Assembly (NCBI GenBank): GCA_965261585.1 | Contig: CBDHDN010000025.1 | Location: 1 to 49,731 of the forward strand | From: CBDHDN01 sp965261585 | GTDB lineage: Bacteria > Pseudomonadota > Alphaproteobacteria > UBA6615 | DNA length: 49,731 bases | Direction: 5' to 3' | In this document: piece after piece, positions 8,361 through 17,612 of the stretch | Position numbering within the stretch: position 1 is the stretch's first letter | How the letters are laid out: every line of letters starts with the position of its first letter | The notes under the pieces: model-generated | The model's input: only the letters and a program-made list of their open reading frames with translations | Told to the model about the DNA's origin: nothing | Databases searched by the model: none | Translations under genes and position numbers: made by a program

Positions 8361-9410
8361 GAGCGGGTCCGGCATAGACAGAATCAAAAAGGGGATTCCC
8401 AAGGGTCGCAAAAAGTGATTCAAGCTATGAGCTGGGTTAAAGGAGGCCAGCCATGGATGACACGACCTTATTCGGAAGATCTTCGTGAACGAGTTGTTCG
8501 AGTTGTTGAATCGGGGACCTCTCGCAATGCGGCGGCGAAGCAATTTGATGTGAGCATCAGCTTTGTTGTGAAGCTGATGCAGCGTTGGAAGCAGCGGGGC
8601 ACGATCAAAGCCGGCAAATACGGTGGCTGGAAGAAATCGAAACTGGCTCCCCATGGCGCTCGCATTCGGGCTCTGGTGATGGAGAATTGCGACATCACCA
8701 TTGACGAGCTTTGCGTCTTGCTGGCCGCCGAGGGGATCGAGGCGAAGCGCTCGACGCTTGGCGACTTTCTTCTGGCTCAGGGGCTGAGTCGCAAAAAAAG
8801 ACAGCCCACGCCGCCGAGCAGGAGCGCCCTGACGTCGCGGCGGCGCGAGCCACTTGGCGCAACGAGCAACCTGGGCTGATTGCCGAACGGCTGGTCATTC
8901 TCGACGAGACCTGGGCGCGGACGAACATGGCCCGGCGTTATGGCCGGGCACCGCGCGGCGAACGGGTGGTGGCGGCCATTCCCCATGGCCACTGAAAGAC
9001 AACCACGTTCATTGCCGCCCTGCGTCACGACCGGATCACCGCGCCCTGCGTTTTCGATGGCCCGATCAACGGCGCAAGCTTCCTTGCCTGGGTCCAGCAA
9101 GCCCTGGTCCCGACCCTGTCCGCGGGCGACATCGTCATCATGGACAACCTCTCCTCCCACAAGGTCGCCGGCGTACACGAGGCCATTGAGGCGGTCGGCG
9201 CAACCCCGCTCTACCTGCCGCCCTACAGCCCCGATCTCAATCCCATCGAACAGGTCTTCGCCAAGCTCAAAGCCATTCTCCGCAAGGTCGGCGCCAGAAC
9301 CGTCGATGACCTCTGGCGGGCAATTGGAAACGCCTTCGATGAATTCTCTCCAACCGAATGCAGAAACTACCTCGTCAATGCAGGATATTCCGTCTAAACC
9401 GGATGTGCTC
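8361..9410 (+). mobile_element. IS630-family insertion sequence (IS630-A), 1,050 bp
   Basis: Bounded by imperfect inverted repeats: left end GAGCGGGTCCGGCATAGAC and right end (reverse complement) GAGCACATCCGGTTTAGAC. Both ends are preceded by the target duplication TA (8359-8360 and 9411-9412), and the empty site reconstructs as CTAG. CTAG is the known preference of IS630. The element sits exactly in the TAG stop codon of the neighbouring dehydrogenase gene and recreates that stop, because its last base supplies the G. The single transposase is inactivated (see its entry). Confidence 0.92.
8457..9397 (+). pseudogene. IS630-family transposase with A7 slippery site and a nonsense codon
   Basis: DDE transposase. 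The N-terminal HTH part (YSEDLRERVVRVVESG, SRNAAAKQFDVS) is in frame 1. At CGC AAA AAA AGA (seven A, 8793-8799) the frame moves -1 and continues KKTAHAAEQERPDVAAARATW. This is the type of A-run used for programmed -1 frameshifting in some IS630 elements. The catalytic residues are the Asp of VILDETW, the Asp of IVIMDNLSSHK and the Glu of LNPIEQVF, the last two 34 residues apart (DD34E). A TGA at 8993-8995 replaces the Trp expected in PHGHWKTTTF, so this copy should be dead. The start ATG at 8457 follows AAAGGAGG. Confidence 0.88.
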
Positions 9411-10288
9411 TAGTCGTTGGCCAGCAGGTGCATCAGGCTCGACGTGTCCCAGCGGCTGCCGCCGCGCGCTTGTATCTGGGCGTAGAACTGGTCGACGAGC
9501 GCCGCCACGGGCAGGCGGGCGCCGTTATGGCGCGCCTCCTCGACGCAGATGCGCAAATCCTTGCGCATCCAATCGACGGCGAAGCCGAAGTCGAACTTGC
9601 CCTCGACCATCGTCGTGGCGCGGTTCTCCATCTGCCAGGACTGGGCCGCGCCCTTGGAGATCACCTCGATCACCTTGGCCATGTCGAGCCCCGCCTTGGC
9701 GCCGAAGTTCATGGCCTCGGCCAGGCCCTGGACGAGGCCGGCGATGCACAGTTGGTTGACCATCTTCGTCAGTTGGCCGGCGCCGGCGTCGCCCAGCAGC
9801 ACGCAGGCCCGGGCATAGCAGTCGATGACGGGCTTGGCCCGGTCGAACGTCGCCTGCGCACCACCGACCATCACGGTCAGGATGCCGTTCTCGGCGCCGG
9901 CCTGGCCGCCGGACACCGGCGCGTCCAGGAAACCGCGGCCGCGCTCGGCCGTGGCGGCGGCAAGCTCGCGCGCCAGGCCGGCCGAGGCCGTCGTATGGTC
10001 GACGAAGATGGCGCCGTCGGCGAGGCCGGCGAGCGCCCCGTCGTCGCCATTGAAGATCGAGCGCACGTCGCCGTCATTGCCGACGCAGGCGAAGACGATT
10101 TCGGCCCCGGCCGCGGCCTCGCGCGGCGTCGCCGCCTGGCCGCCGCCATGCCGGCTCACCCACTCGTCGGCCTTGGCCGCGGAGCGGTTGTAGACCGTGA
10201 CGTCGTGCCCGCCGGCCTTCAGATGCCCGGCCATGGGATAGCCCATGACGCCAAGCCCAATGAACGCGACCTTGCGGCTTTCACTCAT
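9410..10288 (-). CDS. NAD(P)-dependent beta-hydroxyacid dehydrogenase (3-hydroxyisobutyrate dehydrogenase / GarR family)
   Basis: 292 residues, complete. Rossmann motif VAFIGLGVMGYPMAGHL at the N-terminus, the family substrate motif FLDAPVSGGQAGAENG near residue 118, and the catalytic lysine region GAGQLTKMVNQL near residue 170. The C-terminal domain has KDLRICVEEA. Substrate (3-hydroxyisobutyrate, tartronate semialdehyde or another) cannot be decided. The stop codon is shared with the right end of IS630-A. The last 57 bp of this gene are duplicated at 31,486-31,542. Confidence 0.9.
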   Translation of the reverse strand: MSESRKVAFIGLGVMGYPMAGHLKAGGHDVTVYNRSAAKADEWVSRHGGGQAATPREAAAGAEIVFACVGNDGDVRSIFNGDDGALAGLADGAIFVDHTTASAGLARELAAATAERGRGFLDAPVSGGQAGAENGILTVMVGGAQATFDRAKPVIDCYARACVLLGDAGAGQLTKMVNQLCIAGLVQGLAEAMNFGAKAGLDMAKVIEVISKGAAQSWQMENRATTMVEGKFDFGFAVDWMRKDLRICVEEARHNGARLPVAALVDQFYAQIQARGGSRWDTSSLMHLLAND

Positions 10289-10387
10289 ACTCGATCCCCC
10301 TGCTTGCGAACGGTCGTTGCGGTCGGCGCGGAGTGTAGCGAATTTTGCCGGAGCTTGGCAGGCTCGCCGGTGCCGGACCCGCGGCCC

Positions 10388-10843
10388 TTAGGTGCCGCCC
10401 GACAGCCGCCCCCGGCCGGCCGGCCGTGGCAGCCCCGTGTCGATCAGCTTGCTTAGCAACATGCCAGCGACCAGCGCGCCGAGGAACACCAGGACGCGGC
10501 CGTCGGCGAACGCCAAGGCCGCCACCGCCGGGCCGACGCAAAAACCCGTCAGGCCCCAGCCGACGCCGTAGATGGCGCTGCCGCCAACGAGCCGCGCGTC
10601 GATGTCACGGCGTTGGGGCAGGAACAAGCGGGCCTCGAACAGCGGCTGGCCCCGCGCGATGATGCGGCGAAACGCCGTGATCGTCACGGCCAACCCGCCG
10701 GCCATGACGAATGCGAGGCTCGGGTCCCAGGCGCCGAGGATGTCGAAGATCGCCAGCACCTTGGCCGGATTGACCATCTGCGAGACGGCGAGGCCGACGC
10801 CGAAGACGATGCCGCAGCCGAGCGCGGCGAGCGTGCGTTTCAT
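10388..10843 (-). CDS. YeeE/YedE-family membrane protein, half 2
   Basis: 151-residue membrane protein, one half of a split YeeE/YedE transporter. Begins MKRTLAALGCGIVFGVGLAVSQMVNPAKVL with NPAKVL typical of the family; the conserved cysteine motif GLTGFCVGPAVAAL is near residue 105. Members transport thiosulfate or related reduced sulfur compounds across the inner membrane. It follows the other half with a 4-bp gap, indicating an operon. Specific substrate is inferred from the family only. Confidence 0.85.
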   Translation of the reverse strand: MKRTLAALGCGIVFGVGLAVSQMVNPAKVLAIFDILGAWDPSLAFVMAGGLAVTITAFRRIIARGQPLFEARLFLPQRRDIDARLVGGSAIYGVGWGLTGFCVGPAVAALAFADGRVLVFLGALVAGMLLSKLIDTGLPRPAGRGRLSGGT

Positions 10844-10847
10844 CGGC

Positions 10848-11270
10848 TCACCCGCCGATCGCGTGACGGGTGACCAGCACGGTCGCCAGGGTCGTCGCCA
10901 TGAAGATGACCGTCGCCACGGCTGAGCGCGCCGACAGCCGGCCGAGCCCGCAGATCCCGTGGCCGCTGGTACAGCCGCCGCCCCAGCGCACGCCGGCGCC
11001 GGTGATGACACCGCCGACGATCAGCATCGGCATCGTCGCCTCGATTGTGAACGGGACGCCGCCCGACACGGCCAGATAACCGAGCGCCCCGATCGGCAGC
11101 CCGACAAGGAAGGCGATGCGCCAGCCGGCCTCGCCCGCCTGCGGCGGCAAGAGACCGCCGAGGACCCCGCTCACTCCGGCGATGCGGCCATCGAGCGCTA
11201 GCAGCAGCGTCGCCGCCGTCCCGATCAGCGCACCGCCGATCAAGGCCGAGATCGGCGTGAAGTTCTCCAT
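10848..11270 (-). CDS. YeeE/YedE-family membrane protein, half 1
   Basis: 140 residues with several hydrophobic segments (ALIGGALIGTAATLLLAL, IAFLVGLPIGALGYLAV, MPMLIVGGVITGAG). The hallmark cysteine motif GGGCTSGHGICGLGRLSARS lies near residue 97, ending in the RS typical of this half. Together with the downstream gene it would form the two-part inner-membrane sulfur-compound transporter. The conserved cysteines are both present, so the protein looks functional. Confidence 0.87.
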   Translation of the reverse strand: MENFTPISALIGGALIGTAATLLLALDGRIAGVSGVLGGLLPPQAGEAGWRIAFLVGLPIGALGYLAVSGGVPFTIEATMPMLIVGGVITGAGVRWGGGCTSGHGICGLGRLSARSAVATVIFMATTLATVLVTRHAIGG

Positions 11271-11356
11271 GCCCCGAATCCTCCGTCCTTGGCTGTTGCC
11301 GCCAACCTTCCGACACGCGTCTCAGCAGCGCAATGCCAGCCTGAACGGGATCAGGC

Positions 11357-12136
11357 CTAATCGGAGGCCAAGACCTGCTGCACGCGCGCCCACGTCGCGC
11401 CGTCGCTGGCGGGCAGCAACTGGCCCTCGGGGGTGGCCGGGTCGTAGGGCGTGCCATCCATGCGGCCGCTGGCGCCGCCGGCCTCGCGCACCAGCATGTC
11501 GCCAGCGGCGTGGTCCCACGGCATCAGCTTCGTGTAGGCGGAGAAATGGAGGTCGCCGGTCAGCATCTGCACATAGTGGCAGCCGGCGCTCGTCGGGCGG
11601 TGGACGGTCCCGAACAGATCTCCGGCGGCGGCGATTGCCGGCTCGAAGCGCTTTGCCGCGACGCCGATGAGCGGCGGCGGCGGCGCGACGATGCCGGCTG
11701 GCGCCCCGTCGACGACGACGCCGGCGCCGTGCTCGCCGACCGCAAGGCCATCGGTCGCGGGCTGATAGATCCAGCCGCACGTGGTCTCGCCGTTGCGGAC
11801 AATGGCGACGATCATGGCGAAGTCCGGCCGGCCCTTCGCAAAGTTGCTGGTGCCGTCGACCGGATCGATGATCCAGACCTGCGCCGCGTTCGCCATATCG
11901 GCAAGCACCGCGCCGCCGCGCGCAAAGGCTTCCTCACCGACGACGTGGCTGTCCGGGGCGACCTCGCACAAGTGCTCGGTCAGCCAGGCCTCGACGTCGA
12001 GATCGGCCTGGGTGACGAGCTCGCCGCCTTGCTTGTGCATGACCTCGTGCGCCGCGAGGTTGCGCCAGCGCGGCATGACGAAGCGCTCGGCCGCCTCACG
12101 GATGAGCGCGCCGACACGGTCGATGTCGGGCGTCAT
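11357..12136 (-). CDS. Inositol monophosphatase-family phosphatase
   Basis: 259 residues. Metal-dependent phosphatase of the IMPase/CysQ/HisN superfamily. Metal-binding motifs are complete: VGEEAF near residue 66, the WIIDPVDGTSNFAKGRPDF block near residue 88 and KLMPWDHAAGDMLVREAGG near residue 207. The substrate may be inositol phosphate, histidinol phosphate or a nucleotide; sequence alone does not decide. Its start overlaps the hflX stop (ATGA), so it is probably cotranscribed with hfq-hflX. Confidence 0.88.
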   Translation of the reverse strand: MTPDIDRVGALIREAAERFVMPRWRNLAAHEVMHKQGGELVTQADLDVEAWLTEHLCEVAPDSHVVGEEAFARGGAVLADMANAAQVWIIDPVDGTSNFAKGRPDFAMIVAIVRNGETTCGWIYQPATDGLAVGEHGAGVVVDGAPAGIVAPPPPLIGVAAKRFEPAIAAAGDLFGTVHRPTSAGCHYVQMLTGDLHFSAYTKLMPWDHAAGDMLVREAGGASGRMDGTPYDPATPEGQLLPASDGATWARVQQVLASD

Positions 12137-13425
12137 GGGACGACGACGCCGGGACGGCGGGTAAAGCGCGCAAGATCGGCCTCGGTCAGGCGCACTTCTA
12201 GGGTGGCGAACGTGTCATCGTCGTGGCGTTCCAGCACTTCGCCGCGGCGGTACAGCCAGGCGAGACTGGCGCCGTCGCACAGCGGCACCCGCAGGCTGGC
12301 GCAGGCCCGATCGGCCAGCAGCTGGGCATCGATGGTGTGCAACAGGTCGTCGCAGCCGGCGCGCGTCAACGCCGAGACGGCGGCGATGCGCGGATCCCCG
12401 GCGGCGCGCTGGTCGATCTCGAGGCGTGCGTCCGGCGTCAGGCGATCGATCTTGTTCAGGACCTCGATGCGGCCGTCCAACGGCGCCTCGAGGCCCTCCA
12501 GCACCGCCTCGACGTCGCTTTTCTGCGCCGCAGTGTCGGGGTGGGAGATATCGCGCACATGCAGGATCACGTCGGCGGCCACGACTTCCTCCAGCGTCGC
12601 CCGGAAGGCGGCGACGAGGTCGGTCGGTAAGTCGGAGATGAAGCCCACCGTGTCCGACAGGATGACCCGCTGGCCCGACGGCAGCGACAGGCCGCGCATC
12701 GTCGGGTCGAGGGTGGCGAAGAGCTGGTCCTGCACCCGCACGCCGGCCCGCGTGAGGGCGTTGAACAGGGTCGACTTGCCGGCGTTCGTGTAGCCGACGA
12801 TGGCAACGACGGGGTAAGGCGCGCGCCGCCGCGCCGCGCGGTGCAGCGCCCGGGTGCGGCGTACCTGTCCGAGCTGCCGCTTCAGCTTGGCAATGCGCTC
12901 ATCGATCAGCCGGCGGTCGATCTCGAGCTGGCTCTCGCCGGGGCCGCCGACGAAGCCGAGGGCGCCGCGCTGGCGCTCCAGGTGGGTCCAGGAGCGCACG
13001 AGGCGGCTGCGCTGATAGCTCAGCGCGGCCAGCTCGACCTGCAGCTGGCCTTCACGGGTGCGCGCCCGGGCGCCGAAGATCTCGAGGATCAGGCCCGTGC
13101 GGTCGATCACCTTGCAGTCCCAGGCGCGCTCCAGATTGCGCTGCTGCACCGGGCTCAGCGCCGCGTCGACGATGACGACGTCGACCTCGAGCGCGGCGAT
13201 CGCGCCGGCCTGCGCCTCGACAATGCCGCTGCCGAACAGCGTCGACGGGCGCGGCCGGGCGAGCGTCACGGCCTCCGCATCGACGACATCGAGGGCAATC
13301 GCCTCGGCCAGGCCGATCGCCTCGGCCAGCCGTGCTGCGGGCGCCCGGTCGAGGCCGTCGCCCTTGCGTACGGGGTGGAGGACGAGCGCTCGCCCGATCA
13401 GCGATGTCTGGGCCGCGTTCGTCAC
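12133..13425 (-). CDS. hflX: Ribosome-associated GTPase HflX
   Basis: 430 residues. N-terminal HflX domain with the Gly-rich linker FVGGPGESQLEIDRRLI around residue 160, then the TRAFAC GTPase domain: G1 GYTNAGKSTLFN near residue 210, G3 SDTVGFISDLP, G4 NKID. HflX splits stalled ribosomes and acts under stress. The start is GTG at 13425, one base from the hfq stop, so translation is likely coupled. The hfq-hflX pair is conserved across proteobacteria. Confidence 0.94.
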   Translation of the reverse strand: MTNAAQTSLIGRALVLHPVRKGDGLDRAPAARLAEAIGLAEAIALDVVDAEAVTLARPRPSTLFGSGIVEAQAGAIAALEVDVVIVDAALSPVQQRNLERAWDCKVIDRTGLILEIFGARARTREGQLQVELAALSYQRSRLVRSWTHLERQRGALGFVGGPGESQLEIDRRLIDERIAKLKRQLGQVRRTRALHRAARRRAPYPVVAIVGYTNAGKSTLFNALTRAGVRVQDQLFATLDPTMRGLSLPSGQRVILSDTVGFISDLPTDLVAAFRATLEEVVAADVILHVRDISHPDTAAQKSDVEAVLEGLEAPLDGRIEVLNKIDRLTPDARLEIDQRAAGDPRIAAVSALTRAGCDDLLHTIDAQLLADRACASLRVPLCDGASLAWLYRRGEVLERHDDDTFATLEVRLTEADLARFTRRPGVVVP

Positions 13426-13426
13426 A

Positions 13427-13711
13427 TCATGCGTTCGCCGCCGCCGCCCCCGCCGCCTCCGCCGCCGTCTCCTCCGCGCGATCCTGGTCGAACAGCTGGA
13501 TCGGCACCGACGGCATGACGGTCGAGATCGCGTGCTTGTAGACGAGCTGCGAGTGCGTGTCGCGCCGCAGCAGAACGCAGAAGTTATCGAACCAGGTGAT
13601 AATACCCTGCAGCTTCACGCCATTGACCAAGAACACCGTGACCGGGGTCTTGTTCTTGCGAATGTGGTTGAGGAAAACGTCTTGAACGTTTTGCGACTTC
13701 TCGGCTGCCAT
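13427..13711 (-). CDS. hfq: RNA chaperone Hfq
   Basis: 94 residues: Sm1 motif around QDVFLNHIRKNKTPVTVFLVNGVKL and Sm2 around SQLVYKHAISTVMPS, preceded by LQGIITWFDNFCVLLRR. It forms the hexameric ring that pairs small RNAs with mRNAs. The C-terminal tail (about 20 residues) is alanine- and glutamate-rich (RAEETAAEAAGAAAANA). It ends with TGA, useful evidence that TGA is a true stop here. It lies directly upstream of hflX. Confidence 0.96.
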   Translation of the reverse strand: MAAEKSQNVQDVFLNHIRKNKTPVTVFLVNGVKLQGIITWFDNFCVLLRRDTHSQLVYKHAISTVMPSVPIQLFDQDRAEETAAEAAGAAAANA

Positions 13712-13821
13712 TGGTCTTGTCCGATATGTTGCCTGTTGGTGGTTCTAGTGCCAGCTAACCTGCCGGGCTCGACGGCCGTAACATATGGCATATGCCGGGG
13801 ATTTCCAAAATCAACTCTCGC

Positions 13822-14703
13822 TTATCGAAGGGCCGGCAGCGCGGCGATGCTCGGTGCCTCGGCCATGTAGCCGGAATAGACGCTGCGCAGGCGGACGCTC
13901 ACCGGCCCGGGCCGGCCGTCGCCGACCGGGCGATCGTCGATCCGGGTGACCGGCAGAACCATGGACGTGGAGCTCGTGAGGAACGCCTCGCGCGCGCCCT
14001 GTGCTTCGCCGACCGAGAACGCGCGCTCGGCGAAGGCGAGGCCGACCTCCTTGGCGATCCGCAGCACGGCAAGGCGCGTGACGCCGTTGAGGATCGCCTG
14101 ACCGGTATCACGGGTGACGAGGCTGTCGTCAGCGGTCACGATCCAGGCATTCGTCGAGGTGCCCTCGGTGACGTTGCCGTCGCCATCGACGAGCCAGGCC
14201 TCGAACGCCCCCGCCTCGACCGCCTGCTGCTTGCCCAGCACGTTCGGCAACAGCGACACCGACTTGATGTCACAGCGCCCCCACCGCAGATCCGGCATGG
14301 TGACGACACCAACGCCCTCGTCGAACAGCCGGCGCGGCGGCGGCCGGCCGTGGCGGGCGGTCATGACCAGCGACGGTCGGGCCGCCGCGGGAAACTTGTG
14401 GTCGCGCATCGCCACGCCGCGGGTCACCTGAAGATAGAGGATGCCGGTGTGCACACCGTTGCGCCGCACGACCTCGCGCATCACGACCTGCAGCGCGCGG
14501 CGGCGCATCGGCCAGGCGATGCGCAGCTCGCGCAACGAGCGGTCGAGGCGGTCGAGGTGCGGCGCCTCGTCGAGCAGGCCGCCTGCCACGACCGGCACGA
14601 CCTCATAGACGCCGTCGGCGAACTGGTAGCCACGGTCCTCGACATGAACCATGGCGCGCCGATGCGGCACATAGCTGCCATTGACATAGGCAACACGTGA
14701 CAT
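13822..14703 (-). CDS. dat: D-amino-acid / branched-chain class IV aminotransferase
   Basis: 293 residues, PLP-dependent fold type IV. YVNGSYVPHRRAMVHVEDRGYQF at the N-terminus, the PLP lysine in DIKSVSLLPNVLGKQQA near residue 145, and the Glu region VDGDGNVTEGTSTNAWIV near residue 175. This pattern fits D-alanine transaminase, which makes D-Glu/D-Ala for peptidoglycan. Position between trkA and hfq matches other alphaproteobacteria. Branched-chain aminotransferase activity cannot be excluded. Confidence 0.87.
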   Translation of the reverse strand: MSRVAYVNGSYVPHRRAMVHVEDRGYQFADGVYEVVPVVAGGLLDEAPHLDRLDRSLRELRIAWPMRRRALQVVMREVVRRNGVHTGILYLQVTRGVAMRDHKFPAAARPSLVMTARHGRPPPRRLFDEGVGVVTMPDLRWGRCDIKSVSLLPNVLGKQQAVEAGAFEAWLVDGDGNVTEGTSTNAWIVTADDSLVTRDTGQAILNGVTRLAVLRIAKEVGLAFAERAFSVGEAQGAREAFLTSSTSMVLPVTRIDDRPVGDGRPGPVSVRLRSVYSGYMAEAPSIAALPALR

Positions 14704-14796
14704 GCTGACTGCTCCCCTCGCGCTCTCTGTATGGAGTATTTTCCGGCCGCCCCGCTACCGCCAAGGCGTGCCGCTCACCCCTCGTCCCTCGGCCCG

Positions 14797-14842
14797 TTGC
14801 TCCCTCCCCCCTTGTGGGGAAGGGTCGGGTGGGGGGTGAAAC
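14797..14842. repeat. G/C-run palindromic intergenic repeat, copy a
   Basis: Sequence of the form TTGCTCCCTCCCCCCTTGTG followed by GGGAAGGGTCGGGTGGGGGG between dat and trkA. Related copies occur at 18,892-18,938, 40,976-41,015 and 41,037-41,076. The inner CCTCCCC/GGGGAGG part is self-complementary, like REP elements. Confidence 0.75.
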
Positions 14843-14863
14843 ACCGATCTTTGAATTCGGGCA

Positions 14864-16240
14864 TTAGAAGAACTCCAGGCGCACGGCGAACATCTTTTCG
14901 ACCTTCTTGACCGCGTCCTTCGCGGCGAACAGGACGACCCGGTCGCCGCTGCTGACGACCGTGTCGCCGCGGGCCATGACGACCTGGCCGTCGTGGACGA
15001 TGGCGGCGATGATGACGCCCGCCGGCAGCTTCGCGTCGCGCAACGGGATGCCGACGAGGCTGGACGTTTCCAGGGCATCGGCCTCGATGACTTCGCCGAA
15101 ATGCTCGGCGATCGAATGCACCGAGCGAATCCGCCCGCGCCGGATGTGCTGCAGGATCGTCGACGCCGTGATGGCGCGCGGGTTGACGGCGACGTCGATG
15201 CCGAGCGGTCCCATCAGTGGCGCGTAGGTGTTCGTGTTGACTAGGGTGACGACGCGCTCGGCGCCATAACGCTTGGCCAGCAGCGACGACAGGATGTTCA
15301 CCTCGTCGTCGTTGCTGACCGCGACCACGGTCTCGGCGCGGCTGACGTTGGCCTCATCGAGAATCTCGGGATCGAGGGCGTTGCCGTTGATGACGATCGT
15401 CTTCGGGCAGGCCTGGGCAACCCGCTCGGCGCGATCCTTGTCGAGCTCAATGAGCTTGGCCTTGACGCCCGGCGAGTGGCTCTCGATGTCCTCGGCCAGG
15501 TTCTGGCCGATGTTGCCGCCGCCGATGATGACGACCCGGCGGGCCTCGGCCTCCTCATGGCCGAACGCCGTCATGGCGCGGGCGACATGCTGGGAGTCGA
15601 CGACGAGATAGACCTCGTCGGCCGGCAACAGGTGGTCGTCGCCGCTGGGCACGATCGGCTTGCTCTCGCGAACAATGCCGACGATGACGATGTTGAGATT
15701 GGGAAACAGCGACGTCAGCTGGCGCAGCGGCGTATTGATGATCGGGCAATCGGCGCCGCAGCGCACGCCGACCAGCCGCAGCTTGTCGTCGGAAAGCGGG
15801 ATCATGTCGAACGCGCCCGGCACGGTGAGACGCCGGCCGATCGCCCGCGCCACCTCCATCTCGGGCGAGATGATGACGTCGATCGGCATATGGTCGCGCG
15901 AGAACAGGTCGGCCCAGATCGGCTTCAGGAAGCTGCGGGCGCGCAGCCGCGCGATCTTGGTCGGCACGTTGAACAGCGAGTGCGCGACCTGGCACGACAC
16001 CATGTTCACTTCGTCGTAGAGCGTGACGGCGATGATCATCTCGCAGTCCGCCGCGCCGGCCGCCTCCAACGTGTCGGGATGGGCCGCGTGGCCGACCATC
16101 GCCTGTACGTCCAGGCTGTCGCTGATCTTGCGGATCAAATCGGCGCGCTGGTCGATCACGGTGACGTCGACTTTCTCAGCCGCCAGCTCACGCGCGATGT
16201 TGGAGCCGACTTGGCCACCACCGCAGACTATTGCTTTCAT
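14864..16240 (-). CDS. trkA: Potassium uptake regulatory protein TrkA
   Basis: 458 residues, two tandem RCK units. Each has an NAD-binding Rossmann motif (VCGGGQVGSNIAREL at residue 5, IIGGGNIGQNLAEDIE near residue 238) and a C-terminal TrkA-C domain. It is the peripheral NAD(H)-binding subunit that gates the TrkH/G potassium channel. It follows the ntrBCYX cluster in many alphaproteobacteria; here an island of about 5 kb (16.3-21.5 kb) separates it from ntrX. Confidence 0.95.
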   Translation of the reverse strand: MKAIVCGGGQVGSNIARELAAEKVDVTVIDQRADLIRKISDSLDVQAMVGHAAHPDTLEAAGAADCEMIIAVTLYDEVNMVSCQVAHSLFNVPTKIARLRARSFLKPIWADLFSRDHMPIDVIISPEMEVARAIGRRLTVPGAFDMIPLSDDKLRLVGVRCGADCPIINTPLRQLTSLFPNLNIVIVGIVRESKPIVPSGDDHLLPADEVYLVVDSQHVARAMTAFGHEEAEARRVVIIGGGNIGQNLAEDIESHSPGVKAKLIELDKDRAERVAQACPKTIVINGNALDPEILDEANVSRAETVVAVSNDDEVNILSSLLAKRYGAERVVTLVNTNTYAPLMGPLGIDVAVNPRAITASTILQHIRRGRIRSVHSIAEHFGEVIEADALETSSLVGIPLRDAKLPAGVIIAAIVHDGQVVMARGDTVVSSGDRVVLFAAKDAVKKVEKMFAVRLEFF

Positions 16241-16302
16241 GGCTTTCCCGGGCCTTCGAAGACGATCAAGGGGCGCCCTTTAGCACGCGCCCACACGGTC
16301 CG

Positions 16303-16983
16303 TCATCGTATGAGATTGGCGAGGAACGGCGACACCGTCGGGCTGGCCGTTGCGGCCGCGCCGATGAAGGGTATTTGGGCCCTCGGCGACCATCCGCACA
16401 AGGATGGCCGGATAGCCTGCCGTGTCAGCGAAACCTCCCTCCCCCCTTCTTCGCGCGCGCTGTGCTCTAGCGGAGTATCGCCGCCGCATGAGTTGAATTT
16501 GATCTCCCGGACGGCGGCATCCACATCTCCATCACGAACTGCCCGAGTAAGCAATGGCCCGATCAGCGTCGGCCCGTTTTTGTCCCATTTGCTATTGTAC
16601 GCCAAGCTCAACAAAGCGAGCCACTGATGGTGTTGGATCTTGTCGGCATCAGCCCTAAAGTGATCGAATAGCCAATCCGCCGACTCCTTGGCAAAGAGTC
16701 CGACCAGGGCTCGGCTCTGTCCCCGCGTAAGTGGCTCTTCACCATTTCTCACTTTGGAGAAATCTGCGCCAACAGCCGCCAAATGCCGTGCAGCGTTCGC
16801 GCGGCTTAGGTTCGACCCCCTGCCTATCGTCGGATTACCTCTGACCTTCGAGGGATCGGTAATGGGCAGGCCGGTAGCATCATCGTACGCCAACAATCTC
16901 TCGTTTTAGAAACCCGCCTGCCCTATCAGCTCCTCGAACTGGCGCAGGAACTGCCGGCTCTCCGGGGCCGTGATGTCGGCCAT
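16303..16983 (-). pseudogene. Phage-type lysozyme (GH24), nonsense at the expected catalytic Glu
   Basis: Muramidase-like frame: MADITAPESRQFLRQF, then ELIGQAGF, a TAA stop (16906-16908), then NERLLAYDDATGLPI, NPTIGRGSNLSR, LTRGQSRALVGLFAKE and HQWLALLSLAYNSK. The GH24 core is F-E-x-x-R-L-x-x-Y-x-D with x-TIGxG; here the TAA occupies the Glu position, that is Phe-stop-Asn-Glu-Arg-Leu. A GAA to TAA change would remove both the protein and its catalytic acid. The C-terminal end is also atypical. It is probably a prophage or endolysin remnant at the trkA side of an island. Confidence 0.72.
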
Positions 16984-17201
16984 GAAGGACGCGGCTCCCG
17001 CCGGGCTCGGTGCGCCGCTGTGCCCGAGCCGGCGCGCCGAGGCGGGCCGGCGGGCCAGGTGGCGACGGTTGCCGTTCCGGGACGTCGCTGGGCAGCTTGA
17101 CGCCGTCTTGCTTGAGCGCCTTGACCAACAGTTCGTGAGTCGGACCCGATTTCCTTGGACACAGAATTGGCTTAATCGAAGTGTCCAAGGAGGACCGGAA
17201 C

Positions 17202-17612
17202 ATGACCGATAATTTTGAGAAGAAAGTTGCTGTTGATGGGCCTGTGGTAAATGCGGGCGAGCTTGGCTCGTCCACGTTTTCCCCAGGCCAGGCTTTGCCG
17301 GCAGGCCCGCTGGGACTTGGCCAGCGATGGACGGTGGCGCGCAAGCGTGAGGTCGTTCTGCGGCTTTTGCGTGACGAGCCGGTGCAACTTCTGTCGCGCC
17401 AGTTGGGCGTAGAGATCTTCCGGCTCGAGCAGTGGCGTGAGAAAGCGATCGGCGGGATCGACGCCTCGCTCAAGCAACGCAAGGGCGATCCGGTGCAGGC
17501 GGAACTGGATAGCGCCATGAAGCGGATCGGAGAGTTGACCATGCAGGTGGAACTGCTGGAGGCCAAGACGGAGACCTTCGGCCCTTTGGGGCGGCGGAGG
17601 TCGCGGCGATGA
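17202..17612 (+). CDS. IS3-type OrfA, DNA-binding protein (copy 1)
   Basis: 136 residues from ATG 17202, which has AAGGAGG about 9 nt upstream; a GTG 21 bp earlier is also open. HTH-like region WTVARKREVVLRLLRDEPVQLLSRQLGVEIFRLEQW (split here as two motifs: KREVVLRLL and LSRQLGVEIFRLEQW), then a leucine-zipper-like helix MKRIGELTMQVELLEAKTE. It binds the IS ends and may fuse to OrfB by frameshifting, as in IS3 elements. Confidence 0.85.
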   Translation: MTDNFEKKVAVDGPVVNAGELGSSTFSPGQALPAGPLGLGQRWTVARKREVVLRLLRDEPVQLLSRQLGVEIFRLEQWREKAIGGIDASLKQRKGDPVQAELDSAMKRIGELTMQVELLEAKTETFGPLGRRRSRR

